Shown: in pieces, positions 32,640 through 41,144 of the stretch
How positions within the stretch are numbered: position 1 is the stretch's first letter
Layout of the letters: every line of letters starts with the position of its first letter
Assembly: GCA_041663485.1 (NCBI GenBank)
Contig: JBAYMO010000004.1
Span: 1 to 50,874, forward strand
Length of the DNA: 50,874 nt
Direction: 5' to 3'
Origin: 02-FULL-45-11b sp041663485
GTDB taxonomy: Bacteria; Patescibacteriota; Patescibacteriia; Buchananbacterales; UBA6539
Translations under genes and position numbers: made by a program
Notes under the pieces: model-generated
Databases searched by the model: none
What the model saw: the letters and a program-made list of their open reading frames with translations, nothing else
What the model was told of the DNA's origin: nothing

Positions 32640-33173
32640 TTATTCTGAGATAATCACTAATAATCTATCAGTTGGAAGGCTCATATCCAAAAATGAGGAA
32701 TCCAAACCTAAATCTTCCGATATTTTTTTCTGAACTTGAGGAAAACCGCGTTTAAATTTTTCTTCCAGATATTCCCGTGACGGATAGTTTCTCCCTTGAC
32801 TTTGCTCCCATCTGGCCAGAGTGCGATTAATGCAGATATCTTTGTCTAAAATACAAAGAAAAATATTTATCTTAAAATCTGGTTCTAAAAATTTTAAATT
32901 TTCAAAATGAAATTCCGCCCGATTAGTCCCAATTTCTAAGATTATATTTTCTTTAACCTTTTTTAAATCTTGATACATTTCTTCATGAGCCAAGGCCGAA
33001 CCATTCAAACCCAAATCCCCATTTTCATCTTTATATCTTTGGATATAATTGAAGATATCAAAAAATTTATAATCTGAATTTTGTTCAAGAAATTTCTCTA
33101 TCAAAGTTGTCTTACCGCAGCCTGGTGGGCCACATAAAACTAATAGTTTTGACTTGGGATGATTATCGGTCAT
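32640..33173 (-). CDS. P-loop kinase-like protein
   Basis: A 177-residue AAA_33-type protein with Walker A G-P-P-G-C-G-K-T-T at 15-22 (L-V-L-C-G-P-P-G), a lid-like R-x(2)-R segment (N-R-T-L-A-R-W) and D-K-D-I after a strand F-L-C-I-L. It resembles small nucleotide or zeta-toxin-like kinases; the substrate is unknown. It overlaps the PfkB kinase by 4 bp, so a nucleoside-related role is likely. Confidence 0.72.
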   Translation of the reverse strand: MTDNHPKSKLLVLCGPPGCGKTTLIEKFLEQNSDYKFFDIFNYIQRYKDENGDLGLNGSALAHEEMYQDLKKVKENIILEIGTNRAEFHFENLKFLEPDFKINIFLCILDKDICINRTLARWEQSQGRNYPSREYLEEKFKRGFPQVQKKISEDLGLDSSFLDMSLPTDRLLVIISE

Positions 33174-34102
33174 AATTTTACTTTAAAATTTTGTTGATAG
33201 CGCTTGGCTAACTGCGGCCAAGTAAACTTGTGCGTTTGCGTACCATATAATTCTACGGTATAGACAGAGACTAAACCAGCCAACCGGCCAGTTTTTTCCA
33301 GTGACCAATTATTCAGCAGACCATAAATCAAACCCGCGCGATAGGCATCGCCCGCGCCGGTCGGATCGGAAGTATTTTTTGGTTTGGCCGGCGAAATTTT
33401 AACTGTTTTATTTCCAGTTCGAATCTCAGAACCTTTTTCACCTTTAGTAATGACTAAAATTTCGGTTTGTTTTAAAATCTTTTCCAGACTCCAGCCGATG
33501 CGTTTGGCAATGACGCTAATTTCGTAATCATTGCCGACCAAAACTTTACTGCCGGTAATCGCCTGTTTTAACTGCTCCGGCGTTAAAGAAGTCATCTGCT
33601 GTCCCGGATCAAAAATATATGGAATTTTTTTCTGCTTAAACAATTTGGGAAATTTAACCATGTCCGCCGGGCTTTGAGGAGACACTATGGCTATATCAGC
33701 CCGCCGGCCAAGTAAATTGGCTTTAAGCTTTTGCGTCATCGCGCCGGGATAAAACCCGGCAATTTGATTGTCGGCTTGGTCGGTAATAATATATGCCGAG
33801 GCGGTATGCTGACCCGGCAAAATATTGACTCCGGAAATATCAATTTTATTTTTCTTCAGCCATTGCTCGTATAAAATAAAATCTTTGGCGCCGACGTTGG
33901 CCAATAGTGACGGCTTTAAGCCGAGCAAAGACAAATTATAAGCAATATTGCCGCCGGTGCCGCCAAAACTTTCTTTAAGATCATTAACCAAAAAAGATAA
34001 ATTAATTTGGTGGATTTTTTCCGGCAGAATATGATCAGAAAATTTGCCGGGAAAATCCATAATCCGATCGTAAGCAATGCTGCCGGTGACTAGTACTTTC
34101 AT
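33170..34102 (-). CDS. PfkB family kinase, probable adenosine kinase
   Basis: A 310-residue ribokinase-fold protein. The N-terminal G-S-I-A-Y-D-R-I-M-D-F and G-G-T-G-G-N-I-A-Y-N-L block and the C-terminal D-P-T-G-A-G-D-A-Y-R-A-G signature (anion hole and catalytic Asp) are intact. The N-terminal block (Y-D-x-I-M-D-F-P-G-x-F) is like prokaryotic adenosine kinases. With ahcY and mtnP nearby, phosphorylating adenosine to AMP fits well; a ribokinase cannot be excluded. Confidence 0.85.
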   Translation of the reverse strand: MKVLVTGSIAYDRIMDFPGKFSDHILPEKIHQINLSFLVNDLKESFGGTGGNIAYNLSLLGLKPSLLANVGAKDFILYEQWLKKNKIDISGVNILPGQHTASAYIITDQADNQIAGFYPGAMTQKLKANLLGRRADIAIVSPQSPADMVKFPKLFKQKKIPYIFDPGQQMTSLTPEQLKQAITGSKVLVGNDYEISVIAKRIGWSLEKILKQTEILVITKGEKGSEIRTGNKTVKISPAKPKNTSDPTGAGDAYRAGLIYGLLNNWSLEKTGRLAGLVSVYTVELYGTQTHKFTWPQLAKRYQQNFKVKL

Positions 34103-34135
34103 AAAAAATATCTGGGACTAAATAATTAATATTTG

Positions 34136-34918
34136 TTATTTTGCAAATCCCCGACAGGCACAATCAAAATAATCAATCTTCGGCACGACCTCAATTAACA
34201 GGCGTTTGACATTGTCAGCATTCTGCGTCATTCGCTCCATTACCATTTCAAAAGTTACCGGCTCTTCATCATCCTTCCAGCAGTCATAGTCCGTTGACAT
34301 CGCAATGGATTGGTAGCAAATGCCCAACTCCCGCGCCAAAATCACTTCCGGCACCGTGGACATATTTACTACATCCGCGCCCCAGGCACGAAACATGTGC
34401 GATTCGGCGCGGGTAGAAAATCGCGGGCCTTCAATCGTTACCATGGTGCCATGGTCGCGATAGCGTAAAGCCAAACCACTCGCTGACTCGACTAATATTT
34501 GCCGCAATTTTTTGCAGAACGGATCGGCCATGGAAGTGTGAATTACTTTATCATCAAAAAAGGTCAGTAGACGATGTTTGGTATTGTCTATAAACTGATC
34601 AATAAAAATCAAATCGCCAGGTCTAATTTCCTCACGCAGCGACCCGCAGGCCGTAGTGGCCAAAATATGAGTGCAGCCCAACTCCTTAAGAGCCCAAATA
34701 TTGGCGCGAAACGGCACATGAGTTGGTGTAATCGTGTGCTCTTTGCCGTGACGCGCTAACACTACCACTTCCCGACCGGCCAGCTGACCACAAACTAAAT
34801 TCGCCGCCGGTTTGCCATAAGGTGTTTCCATTTCGACTTCTTTAAAATTTTCCAACAGTTTCGGATCGTCCAGACCGGAACCGCCGATGATACCGATTTT
34901 AACTTTATGATTTAACAT
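34136..34918 (-). CDS. mtnP: S-methyl-5'-thioadenosine phosphorylase
   Basis: A 260-residue family-2 nucleoside phosphorylase. I-G-I-I-G-G-S-G-L, R-H-G (phosphate), T-A-C-G-S-L-R-E-E and S-T-D-Y-D-C-W-K are the MTAP-specific signatures. It converts methylthioadenosine plus phosphate into adenine and methylthioribose 1-phosphate. Adenine can be taken by the adjacent apt product, 9 bp upstream. Confidence 0.93.
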   Translation of the reverse strand: MLNHKVKIGIIGGSGLDDPKLLENFKEVEMETPYGKPAANLVCGQLAGREVVVLARHGKEHTITPTHVPFRANIWALKELGCTHILATTACGSLREEIRPGDLIFIDQFIDNTKHRLLTFFDDKVIHTSMADPFCKKLRQILVESASGLALRYRDHGTMVTIEGPRFSTRAESHMFRAWGADVVNMSTVPEVILARELGICYQSIAMSTDYDCWKDDEEPVTFEMVMERMTQNADNVKRLLIEVVPKIDYFDCACRGFAK

Positions 34919-34926
34919 AATATAAT

Positions 34927-35472
34927 TTATTTAATTTTTTCATTATCATAATCAACCAAATAATTCACGTCATACCCCAAAGATTTTAATTTCTCCAATC
35001 CCGGTAAAAAAGAAAGATTGATAATAAAATCGATCCCAACAATCTCGCCACCCATCTGCTTAACTAAATCAATCGCGGCTGACATCGTGCCGCCAGTGGC
35101 CAATAAGTCATCGGCAATAATTACTTTTTCACCGGACTTAATTGTATCATCGTGCATTTCGATAATATCCGGCCCATATTCTTTTTCATAACTGGCTTGC
35201 TTGGTTTTGCCTGGTAATTTCCCCTGCTTTCGGACGATAGAAATTCCAGCACCCAATTTATAAGCCATAGTCGAAGCTAACAAAAAACCGCGGGCGTCAA
35301 TACCGACTACTTTATCAACCTTTTGACCTTCATATTTCTGACAAATTTCATCAATCATTTTTTTAAAACATTCGGCATCCTCAAACAACGTAGTTACGTC
35401 ATAAAATAAAATCCCCTCTTTGGGAAAGTTGGGAATTTTTCTGATTCGTTGATCTAAATAGGTTTTATCCAT
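34927..35472 (-). CDS. apt: Adenine phosphoribosyltransferase
   Basis: A 181-residue type I phosphoribosyltransferase: F-P-K-E-G-I-L-F-Y-D-V-T-T-L, V-V-G-I-D-A-R-G-F-L-L-A, and the PRPP loop V-I-I-A-D-D-L-L-A-T-G-G-T. It makes AMP from adenine. First gene of the cluster. Confidence 0.94.
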   Translation of the reverse strand: MDKTYLDQRIRKIPNFPKEGILFYDVTTLFEDAECFKKMIDEICQKYEGQKVDKVVGIDARGFLLASTMAYKLGAGISIVRKQGKLPGKTKQASYEKEYGPDIIEMHDDTIKSGEKVIIADDLLATGGTMSAAIDLVKQMGGEIVGIDFIINLSFLPGLEKLKSLGYDVNYLVDYDNEKIK

Positions 35473-35548
35473 ATTAGTGGCTAATGATTTACATGGATAT
35501 TATAGTATGTTTTTTGATCTAATTCAAGCATAAACATTGAACATGCGT

Positions 35549-35577
35549 TTGACAAATTACATCTTTTTAATTAACAT
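35549..35577 (+). promoter_or_regulatory. Promoter of the small Cys-rich gene
   Basis: TTGACA, 17-bp spacer, TAACAT; the SD GGAGG follows 14 bp later. Confidence 0.82.
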
Positions 35578-35602
35578 TTAGCAATAGATTGGAGGAACAA
35601 CC

Positions 35603-35770
35603 ATGGCAAATATCGACTGCACCGGCTGTCCGTTTATTGGACAGCAACCCGGAATGTGTTTTGACGCCTGTCCCAAAAGGACTCCGGAAAATATTATGTG
35701 CATTGGTGAAGTTCGTCTGACTCGCTTTGGCGATGAAAGCAACGACTCGCCACCGGAAGGTAGGAAGTAA
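35603..35770 (+). CDS. Small cysteine-rich protein, unknown
   Basis: A 55-residue ORF with promoter, SD GGAGG 7 bases before ATG, and terminator. It opens A-N-I-D-C-T-G-C-P-F-I-G, then M-C-F-D-A-C-P-K and I-M-C-I-G: five cysteines in a C-x2-C-x9-C-x3-C-x9-C pattern that may bind a metal or Fe-S cluster. The C-P-F element also occurs in the first gene of the aromatic operon. Not recognised. Confidence 0.75.
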   Translation: MANIDCTGCPFIGQQPGMCFDACPKRTPENIMCIGEVRLTRFGDESNDSPPEGRK

Positions 35771-35797
35771 ATTTCTCCCTTCTTTTTTATTTACAAA

Positions 35798-35821
35798 AGC
35801 CGGAGCCTGATGGCTCCGGCT
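35798..35821. terminator. Bidirectional terminator, glnA / Cys-rich gene
   Basis: Perfect 10-bp stem AGCCGGAGCC/GGCTCCGGCT with loop TGAT between the convergent genes; a T-run follows on the minus strand. Confidence 0.85.
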
Positions 35822-35835
35822 TAATAATAACCAAA

Positions 35836-37242
35836 TTAGCAATCGTGATACAACAAAAATTCGTGTGGATGCGGGCGCAGCTTAACCGGATCAGCTTCTA
35901 GGCCGGTTTTTAAATCTATCCATTGATTAATAAAGGCGTCAGAAAATACCCCACCTTTGGTTAAAAATTCTCGGTCGGAGTTTAAACATGCCAAAGCCTC
36001 AACTAAAGAACCGGGCACGGATTTAATTTTTTTGATTTCATCCTTACTCATTTCAAAAATATTGCCATCAACCGGCTGACCCGGATCAATTTTATTTTGA
36101 ATGCCATCAAGACCGGCTAATAAAATTGCGGTAAAAGCCAAATACGGATTAGCGGCTGGATCCGGCGGACGAAATTCTACGCGCTTACTATTGGGGTGCT
36201 TGGAATAGTTCGGAATTCTAATAGCCGCGGAACGATTCATCATTGAGTAAGCCAGATTAACTGGTGCCTCATAGCCCGGCACTAATCTTTTGTAAGAATT
36301 AGTAGTCGGCGAAGCGAAAGCCAAAACCGCGCCAGCGTGTTTCAGCAAACCGCCAACAAAATACAAAGCCATTTCCGATAAACCCCCGTATTTATCCCCG
36401 GCAAAAAGCGGCTTGCCATCTTTCCATAAAGAAACGTGAGTGTGCATGCCCGAACCATTATCAGAAAATATCGGCTTAGGCATAAAGGTGGCCATACGAT
36501 TGAATTTACTGCAAGTCGACTTAACGATATATTTGAATTTTGTCAGATTATCAGCCTGCTTAAGCAGCTCATCATATTTAATATCAATTTCACTTTGACC
36601 GGCAGTAGCAACTTCATGGTGATGCTTTTCCACCTCAATGCCGGCGTTAATTAAATTGCGGGTAATTTCACTTCTTAAATCTTGCAACGTGTCATTGGGC
36701 GGCACCGGAAAATAACCTTCCTTGGCGCGAATTTTATAACCCAAATTTCTTTCCCCTTCGCCGGAATTCCAAAAAGCTTCGGTTGAATCAATTTTATAGT
36801 AAGCCTGACTGGCTGATTCAAAGTAATTAATGGAATCAAAAATAAAAAATTCTGCTTCCGGTCCCAAATAAACCTTATCGGCAATACCGGTTGATTCCAA
36901 GTAGGCCTGGGCTTTTTTGGCAATAAATCGCGGATCAAAAATAAATGGCTTCATCGTCGACGGCTCATAAACGTCGCAGAATAAGCACAAAGTTTTGTGC
37001 TCAAAAAACGGATCAATAAAAGCCGTGGCCACGTCGGGAATTAAAATCAAATCGCTTTCCTCAATCGGCTTAAAACCTTTAATTGAAGAGCCGTCAAAAC
37101 CAATCCCTTCGCTGAAGTCCTCTTCTTTCAAAAAACTCGCGGGCACGGAAAAATGTTGCCATTTACCAAAGATATCCACAAAACGCAAGTCGATGATTTC
37201 TATCGCGTCTTTTTTAATCAAATCAATAATTTTTTTAGGCAT
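35836..37242 (-). CDS. glnA: Glutamine synthetase, type I
   Basis: A 468-residue GSI. G-F-D-G-S-S-I-K-G-F, N-G-S-G-M-H-T-H (as D-N-G-S-G-M-H), N-S-Y-K-R-L and R-V-E-F-R-P-P-D match the ammonia, ATP and glutamate site motifs. The place of the adenylylation tyrosine in the E. coli enzyme (N-L-Y-D-L-P) reads N-I-F-E-M-S, so Tyr is replaced by Phe and the enzyme cannot be controlled by adenylylation there. Expression may be controlled by its structured leader and the ANTAR protein encoded upstream. Confidence 0.95.
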   Translation of the reverse strand: MPKKIIDLIKKDAIEIIDLRFVDIFGKWQHFSVPASFLKEEDFSEGIGFDGSSIKGFKPIEESDLILIPDVATAFIDPFFEHKTLCLFCDVYEPSTMKPFIFDPRFIAKKAQAYLESTGIADKVYLGPEAEFFIFDSINYFESASQAYYKIDSTEAFWNSGEGERNLGYKIRAKEGYFPVPPNDTLQDLRSEITRNLINAGIEVEKHHHEVATAGQSEIDIKYDELLKQADNLTKFKYIVKSTCSKFNRMATFMPKPIFSDNGSGMHTHVSLWKDGKPLFAGDKYGGLSEMALYFVGGLLKHAGAVLAFASPTTNSYKRLVPGYEAPVNLAYSMMNRSAAIRIPNYSKHPNSKRVEFRPPDPAANPYLAFTAILLAGLDGIQNKIDPGQPVDGNIFEMSKDEIKKIKSVPGSLVEALACLNSDREFLTKGGVFSDAFINQWIDLKTGLEADPVKLRPHPHEFLLYHDC

Positions 37243-37258
37243 AATTTCAATTAATAAT

Positions 37259-37316
37259 CAAAAAAAGGCGTCAAAATTAGACGTCTTCGTCGAAATGGTT
37301 GGCACGCCTTTGTGCC
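37259..37316 (-). promoter_or_regulatory. glnA leader: candidate ANTAR hairpin overlapping a terminator
   Basis: The leader RNA has hairpin GGCAC-AAAGGC-GTGCC. Its six-base loop has A at 1 and G at 4, as in known ANTAR target hairpins. AAAGGCGT from that loop and arm is perfectly complementary to ACGCCTTT followed by T-run, which would form a terminator. The two folds exclude each other. A second canonical ANTAR hairpin is not clear: GACG-AAGA-CGTC gives only a tetraloop. Confidence 0.5.
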
Positions 37317-37323
37317 TAAATTA

Positions 37324-37352
37324 AATATAGCAGATGTTTATTTGGCTGGCAA
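37324..37352 (-). promoter_or_regulatory. glnA promoter
   Basis: TTGCCA, 17-bp spacer, TATATT, placing the start just before the hairpin leader. Confidence 0.6.
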
Positions 37353-37451
37353 GAGGGGTGTTAATAACAACTGAATTTTCAATTTCTAATTTTTATTTTT
37401 TTAAGCGCGACGTTTGAAAATTCTGTCATTAAAAATTCAAAATTAGAAATT

Positions 37452-38156
37452 CTACTTAATAACTTCTTCCGCTAAAATAATGGCTTCAGCTACCTCTTTT
37501 AATGTTTTTCTCTTATCCATGCTTTTTTTTACCAAAAGCCTATGAGCTTCTTCTTCGGACAGATTGCCGGACTTCATCAAAATTGCTTTAGCCTTACTAA
37601 TTAATTTCTGCGTAGATAAAGCCTCTTTCAAAATATTAGTTTCCGAGATTAAACGAGAAACTTCCAAAATTCCCCCGATTTGCTTGGCAATAGTCTCTAA
37701 AAAATTAATATCTTTTTTGGAATATTTTTTTGTTCTTCGGTGTTGAACATTAATAACCCCGATAACTTTTTTTTGAAAAATAATCGGCACGGACAAAAAT
37801 CCTTCAAATTTATCTTCCGGCAAACTAGAAAAAATCTTAAACCTTTTATCTTCGTAAGCTTTCTGGGCAATAGCCACGGTTTTTTTAGTTTCCGCGACCC
37901 AGCCGGTAATTCCCTCCCCCATTTTCATTTTAACTTTGGCTAGATTGGAATGATGAGGATTTTGCGAAGCTTTTAGAATAACGTCATCGCCAGAAATTAA
38001 ATAAATAAAACAAGAATCGGCTTTGGTCACTTTACCGATGATTTTGGCGATACTATTTAAGATTTCTTTCAATTCAAAATTATTACTGAATGTTTCAATA
38101 ATCTCTTCCAAAACCGCCAGGTTATTTTTTAGATCAGAATTTTGGGATCTGCTCAT
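37452..38156 (-). CDS. GAF-ANTAR antitermination regulator
   Basis: A 234-residue protein: a helix, a GAF domain (about 20-160, with F-L-S-V-P-I-I, G-V-I-N-V-Q) and a C-terminal three-helix ANTAR domain (about 175-230: K-A-K-A-I-L-M, L-S-E-E-E-A-H-R-L-L, R-K-T-L-K-E-V-A-E-A-I). ANTAR domains bind paired hairpins in nascent RNA to prevent termination and often govern nitrogen genes. glnA is the next gene on the same strand. What the GAF domain senses is unknown. Confidence 0.88.
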   Translation of the reverse strand: MSRSQNSDLKNNLAVLEEIIETFSNNFELKEILNSIAKIIGKVTKADSCFIYLISGDDVILKASQNPHHSNLAKVKMKMGEGITGWVAETKKTVAIAQKAYEDKRFKIFSSLPEDKFEGFLSVPIIFQKKVIGVINVQHRRTKKYSKKDINFLETIAKQIGGILEVSRLISETNILKEALSTQKLISKAKAILMKSGNLSEEEAHRLLVKKSMDKRKTLKEVAEAIILAEEVIK

Positions 38157-38194
38157 ATGAAAATAATATTAAAATAAATTGAGAATTTAATCAA

Positions 38195-38219
38195 GAAAAA
38201 ACAGGCGTGGCACACCCGT
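38195..38219 (-). terminator. Terminator after the SD-led small gene
   Basis: ACGGGTGT/ACGCCTGT stem (two G-T pairs), loop GCC, then TTTTTT. Confidence 0.78.
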
Positions 38220-38266
38220 TTCTAAAGATCAAATAATACAACCAGGGTCAAGCTCAAGGTTATAAA

Positions 38267-38599
38267 TCAGCCGACTACCTGCAGGCACAATGCCTGTTGC
38301 ATTGTCTGCTCGACACAACTCGTCTCTTCTTGCTGGATAACTCCCATAATCTTGGCCGGCAACAGCGCCTCAAGCTGCTCCAGTTTCACACCGGCCTGGC
38401 TGGCCCACCTGGCAAAAGGCAGAACCAGACGCTCACGCCTCTGGCTGCGATTTTGAGTGAAAACAGTCGTAACCGCTTTCATGAATATCGCGCTGACATC
38501 ATCATCCGCCACTGGTGGCACATCGTCTTCCGGCGACAAAATGGCAATGTAAGCGGCATCAACCAGTTGCCTTAATACTTCAGTGTCCGTAGCGCTCAT
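38267..38599 (-). CDS. Unknown small protein with strong SD
   Basis: A 110-residue helical protein, not recognised (S-A-T-D-T-E-V-L-R-Q-L at the start, a Gln/Glu-rich C-terminal helix with two cysteines). SD AGGAGG is 8 bases before the ATG. A promoter (TTGACA, 17 bp, CAATAT) lies upstream and a terminator downstream. It belongs to the SD-led, GC-richer gene class. Confidence 0.7.
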   Translation of the reverse strand: MSATDTEVLRQLVDAAYIAILSPEDDVPPVADDDVSAIFMKAVTTVFTQNRSQRRERLVLPFARWASQAGVKLEQLEALLPAKIMGVIQQEETSCVEQTMQQALCLQVVG

Positions 38600-38716
38600 C
38601 GTTTTATCCTCCTCGGTTCGCGCTCAAATATATAAATATATATTGAATGATTATAATACTTCTGTCAACAAAAAACCGCTAAGTTATTTTTAAATCTGAA
38701 TTCTTTTCGACCATGA

Positions 38717-39235
38717 TTATTTTACTTTATTATACTCCGCAATCGCCTGATCAATAATTAGAATATCTTTAATTTTTTTTGCCGCCGGGTTTGATTGATA
38801 ACTTTTTATCCATTCGACCGCCGCTTCCAAACTTTCCGCAATATAATCGGCGGTTGAATAAATAAACGGATGGATCCAATCTTGTACTAATTCGCCGTTA
38901 AAAACCACATCCGATCGACGATGATGTGAATTTTTGGGCAAGACAACAACTACCGGTTTGGAAAAATATTTCGCTATCAATATTTCTTGAGCCGTGCCGG
39001 CTCCCACTTTATTCTCGGCATTGGCGACTACCGCATCACATTTTTTTATCATATCGGAATCATGTCCAAAAGTAATAAATGGCCTAGTCTCATCAAGCCA
39101 CTGGTCGCCAAAAAGTATCTCCAGGTCATCTATTTTTGACAATTCTTTCTGATATTTTATTTTCCAATCTGTCCAATCTTTTCTCAGTTCATCGCCTTTT
39201 GGACTGGCACCAATAATACAAAGCTTAAATGACAT
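38717..39235 (-). CDS. Nucleoside 2-deoxyribosyltransferase-like protein
   Basis: A 172-residue Rossmann-type protein. I-I-G-A-S-P-K-G opens the fold; K-C-D-A-V-V-A-N-A-E-N-K-V-G-A-G-T-A-Q-E-I-L-I-A holds the conserved Asp and Glu (catalytic) of the NDT family, followed by K-P-V-V-V-V-L-P. The family moves deoxyribose between bases or hydrolyses nucleotides. Downstream of two sugar-nucleotide enzymes with 11 bp spacing. Confidence 0.8.
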   Translation of the reverse strand: MSFKLCIIGASPKGDELRKDWTDWKIKYQKELSKIDDLEILFGDQWLDETRPFITFGHDSDMIKKCDAVVANAENKVGAGTAQEILIAKYFSKPVVVVLPKNSHHRRSDVVFNGELVQDWIHPFIYSTADYIAESLEAAVEWIKSYQSNPAAKKIKDILIIDQAIAEYNKVK

Positions 39236-39246
39236 AACTATTTAAA

Positions 39247-40161
39247 TTATTTCCTAAACCAATCAACAGTTGCACCAATACCTTGAGCCAAAGTAGTTTG
39301 CGGCAACCAACCCAATTCATTTTTAATCTTAGAATAGTCTAAACAACTCCTTTGTTGCTCCCCGTCTTTGGCCGGGCCATGAACAAACTCAAGATTTGTT
39401 CCTATATTATTTTTAATTTGTTCGGCTAATTCATTGACGTTAGTTTCAATGCCAGTACCAACATTATAAGTTGCGACTTTATTAAAATTCAAAGCCGCCA
39501 AGTTGGCCGCTACCACATCAGCCACGTAAACATAATCTCTGGTCTGCTGACCCGCGCCCCAAATAGTCGGTTGACTTCCCGCTAATAATTTACTGCAAAA
39601 AATCGCCACCACGCCCGCCTCCCCTTGGGCGTTCTGCCTGGGACCATAAACGTTGGCATAACGCAAAACAATATAAGGCAGGCCGAAGACGACATGATAG
39701 TAATGTAAATATTTTTCCACGGATAATTTACAAATGCCATAAGGCGAAATCGGTTTTTGTTCATAAGTTTCCGGCGTCGGAATAATATTGGCATCACCGT
39801 AAATCGCTCCGCCAGTTGAGGAAAAAATAATTTTTCCCACTTTAAATTTTTTACAGCACTCTAATAAATTAAGCGAACCCAAAATGTTAATTTGGGCGTC
39901 ACTAATTGGATCGCTTACGGATTTTCTCACGTCAATTTGCGCGGCCAAATGAAAAACCACTTCCGGCGATTGCTGAACAAAAACCTCGCTTAGTTTTTTA
40001 TCAGTGATATCTAATTCAAAAAATTTGGCTCGCGGGTTTAAATTATTTTTTTGGCCAGTGCTTAAATTATCCACAACCGAAACCTCGTGGCCTTGTTCAA
40101 TTAAAGCATCGACTAAATTGCTGCCGATAAAACCGGCGCCGCCAGTCACTAATATTTTCAT
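39247..40161 (-). CDS. NAD-dependent sugar epimerase, GalE-like
   Basis: A 304-residue extended SDR: G-G-A-G-F-I-G-S-N at the N-terminus, S-S-T-G-G-A-I-Y-G, and Y-G-I-C-K with catalytic Tyr and Lys. Closest in style to UDP-glucose or UDP-N-acetylglucosamine 4-epimerases. It follows the UDP-glucuronate decarboxylase, suggesting pentose or hexose donors for surface polysaccharide. The exact sugar is not determined. Confidence 0.88.
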   Translation of the reverse strand: MKILVTGGAGFIGSNLVDALIEQGHEVSVVDNLSTGQKNNLNPRAKFFELDITDKKLSEVFVQQSPEVVFHLAAQIDVRKSVSDPISDAQINILGSLNLLECCKKFKVGKIIFSSTGGAIYGDANIIPTPETYEQKPISPYGICKLSVEKYLHYYHVVFGLPYIVLRYANVYGPRQNAQGEAGVVAIFCSKLLAGSQPTIWGAGQQTRDYVYVADVVAANLAALNFNKVATYNVGTGIETNVNELAEQIKNNIGTNLEFVHGPAKDGEQQRSCLDYSKIKNELGWLPQTTLAQGIGATVDWFRK

Positions 40162-40180
40162 AATTTTGAATAATTACAAA

Positions 40181-41110
40181 CTAAATTACTGTTTTAAAAT
40201 ATTCAATCGTTTTCGCTAAACCTTCAGCCAACTGAACGGTTGGCTCCCAAGCCAATTTGGCTTTAGCTAAACTTATATCCGGCTTGCGTTGTTTGGGGTC
40301 GTCCTGCGGCAAGGGCTGGTAAATAATTTTACTAGCACTACCCGTCATTTCAATAACCATCTCGGCCAGCTCTTTGATGGTAAATTCCCCCGGATTGCCT
40401 AAATTAACCGGACCAATTAAATCATCGTTGGCCATCATTTTAACTAAACCCGCGACTAAATCTGAAACAAAACAAAATGATCTGGTTTGGCTGCCATCAC
40501 CATAAATTGTGATATCCTTACCGTTAATGGCTTGGATGATAAAATTGGAAACCACCCGCCCATCATCAACGGCCATGTTCGGACCATAAGTATTAAAAAT
40601 TCTTACCACGCGAATCGGCACTTTGTCTTGGCGGTGATAATCAAAAAATAAAGTTTCCGCGCAGCGTTTGCCTTCATCATAACAAGCCCGCGGCCCAGTG
40701 CAGCTGACATTACCATGATAACTCTCTGGCTGCGGGTGAACGCTGGGATCACCATAAACTTCGGAGGTTGAGGCTTGCAAAACTTTTATTCCCCCTAATT
40801 TTTTAGAAAGCTCGAGACAATTAATCGCGCCCAAAACGTTAGTGCGCACTGTTTCCACCGGATTTTTTTGATAATGTATGGGTGAGGCTGGACAAGCCAA
40901 ATTATAAATTTGATCCACTGACAAATCAAATGGCTGGGTGATGTCGTGTTCTATTAGCTCAAAATGGGAATTACTCAAAAACGGTTCAATGTTCTTTCTT
41001 TGACCGGTAAAAAAATTGTCTAGGCAAACTACCTGATGGCTCTGACTCAAAAGGTATTGGCATAAATGCGAACCGATAAAGCCGGCACCGCCAGTCACTA
41101 GTATTTTCAT
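40181..41110 (-). CDS. UDP-glucuronate decarboxylase (UDP-xylose synthase)
   Basis: A 309-residue extended SDR. G-G-A-G-F-I-G-S-H, A-S-P-I-H-Y-Q-x-N-P-V-E-T and G-P-R-A-C-Y-D-E-G-K-R are specific for UXS-type enzymes, with Tyr and Lys of Y-D-E-G-K catalytic. It makes UDP-xylose from UDP-glucuronate. The paralogous epimerase is next. Confidence 0.9.
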   Translation of the reverse strand: MKILVTGGAGFIGSHLCQYLLSQSHQVVCLDNFFTGQRKNIEPFLSNSHFELIEHDITQPFDLSVDQIYNLACPASPIHYQKNPVETVRTNVLGAINCLELSKKLGGIKVLQASTSEVYGDPSVHPQPESYHGNVSCTGPRACYDEGKRCAETLFFDYHRQDKVPIRVVRIFNTYGPNMAVDDGRVVSNFIIQAINGKDITIYGDGSQTRSFCFVSDLVAGLVKMMANDDLIGPVNLGNPGEFTIKELAEMVIEMTGSASKIIYQPLPQDDPKQRKPDISLAKAKLAWEPTVQLAEGLAKTIEYFKTVI

Positions 41111-41144
41111 AATTTTAAATAATTAATTATGTCTTATTTAATTC

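Noticed and set aside
40060..40075. TTATCCACA in the epimerase gene as a regulatory site
   Set aside because: Single occurrence in coding sequence; expected by chance.
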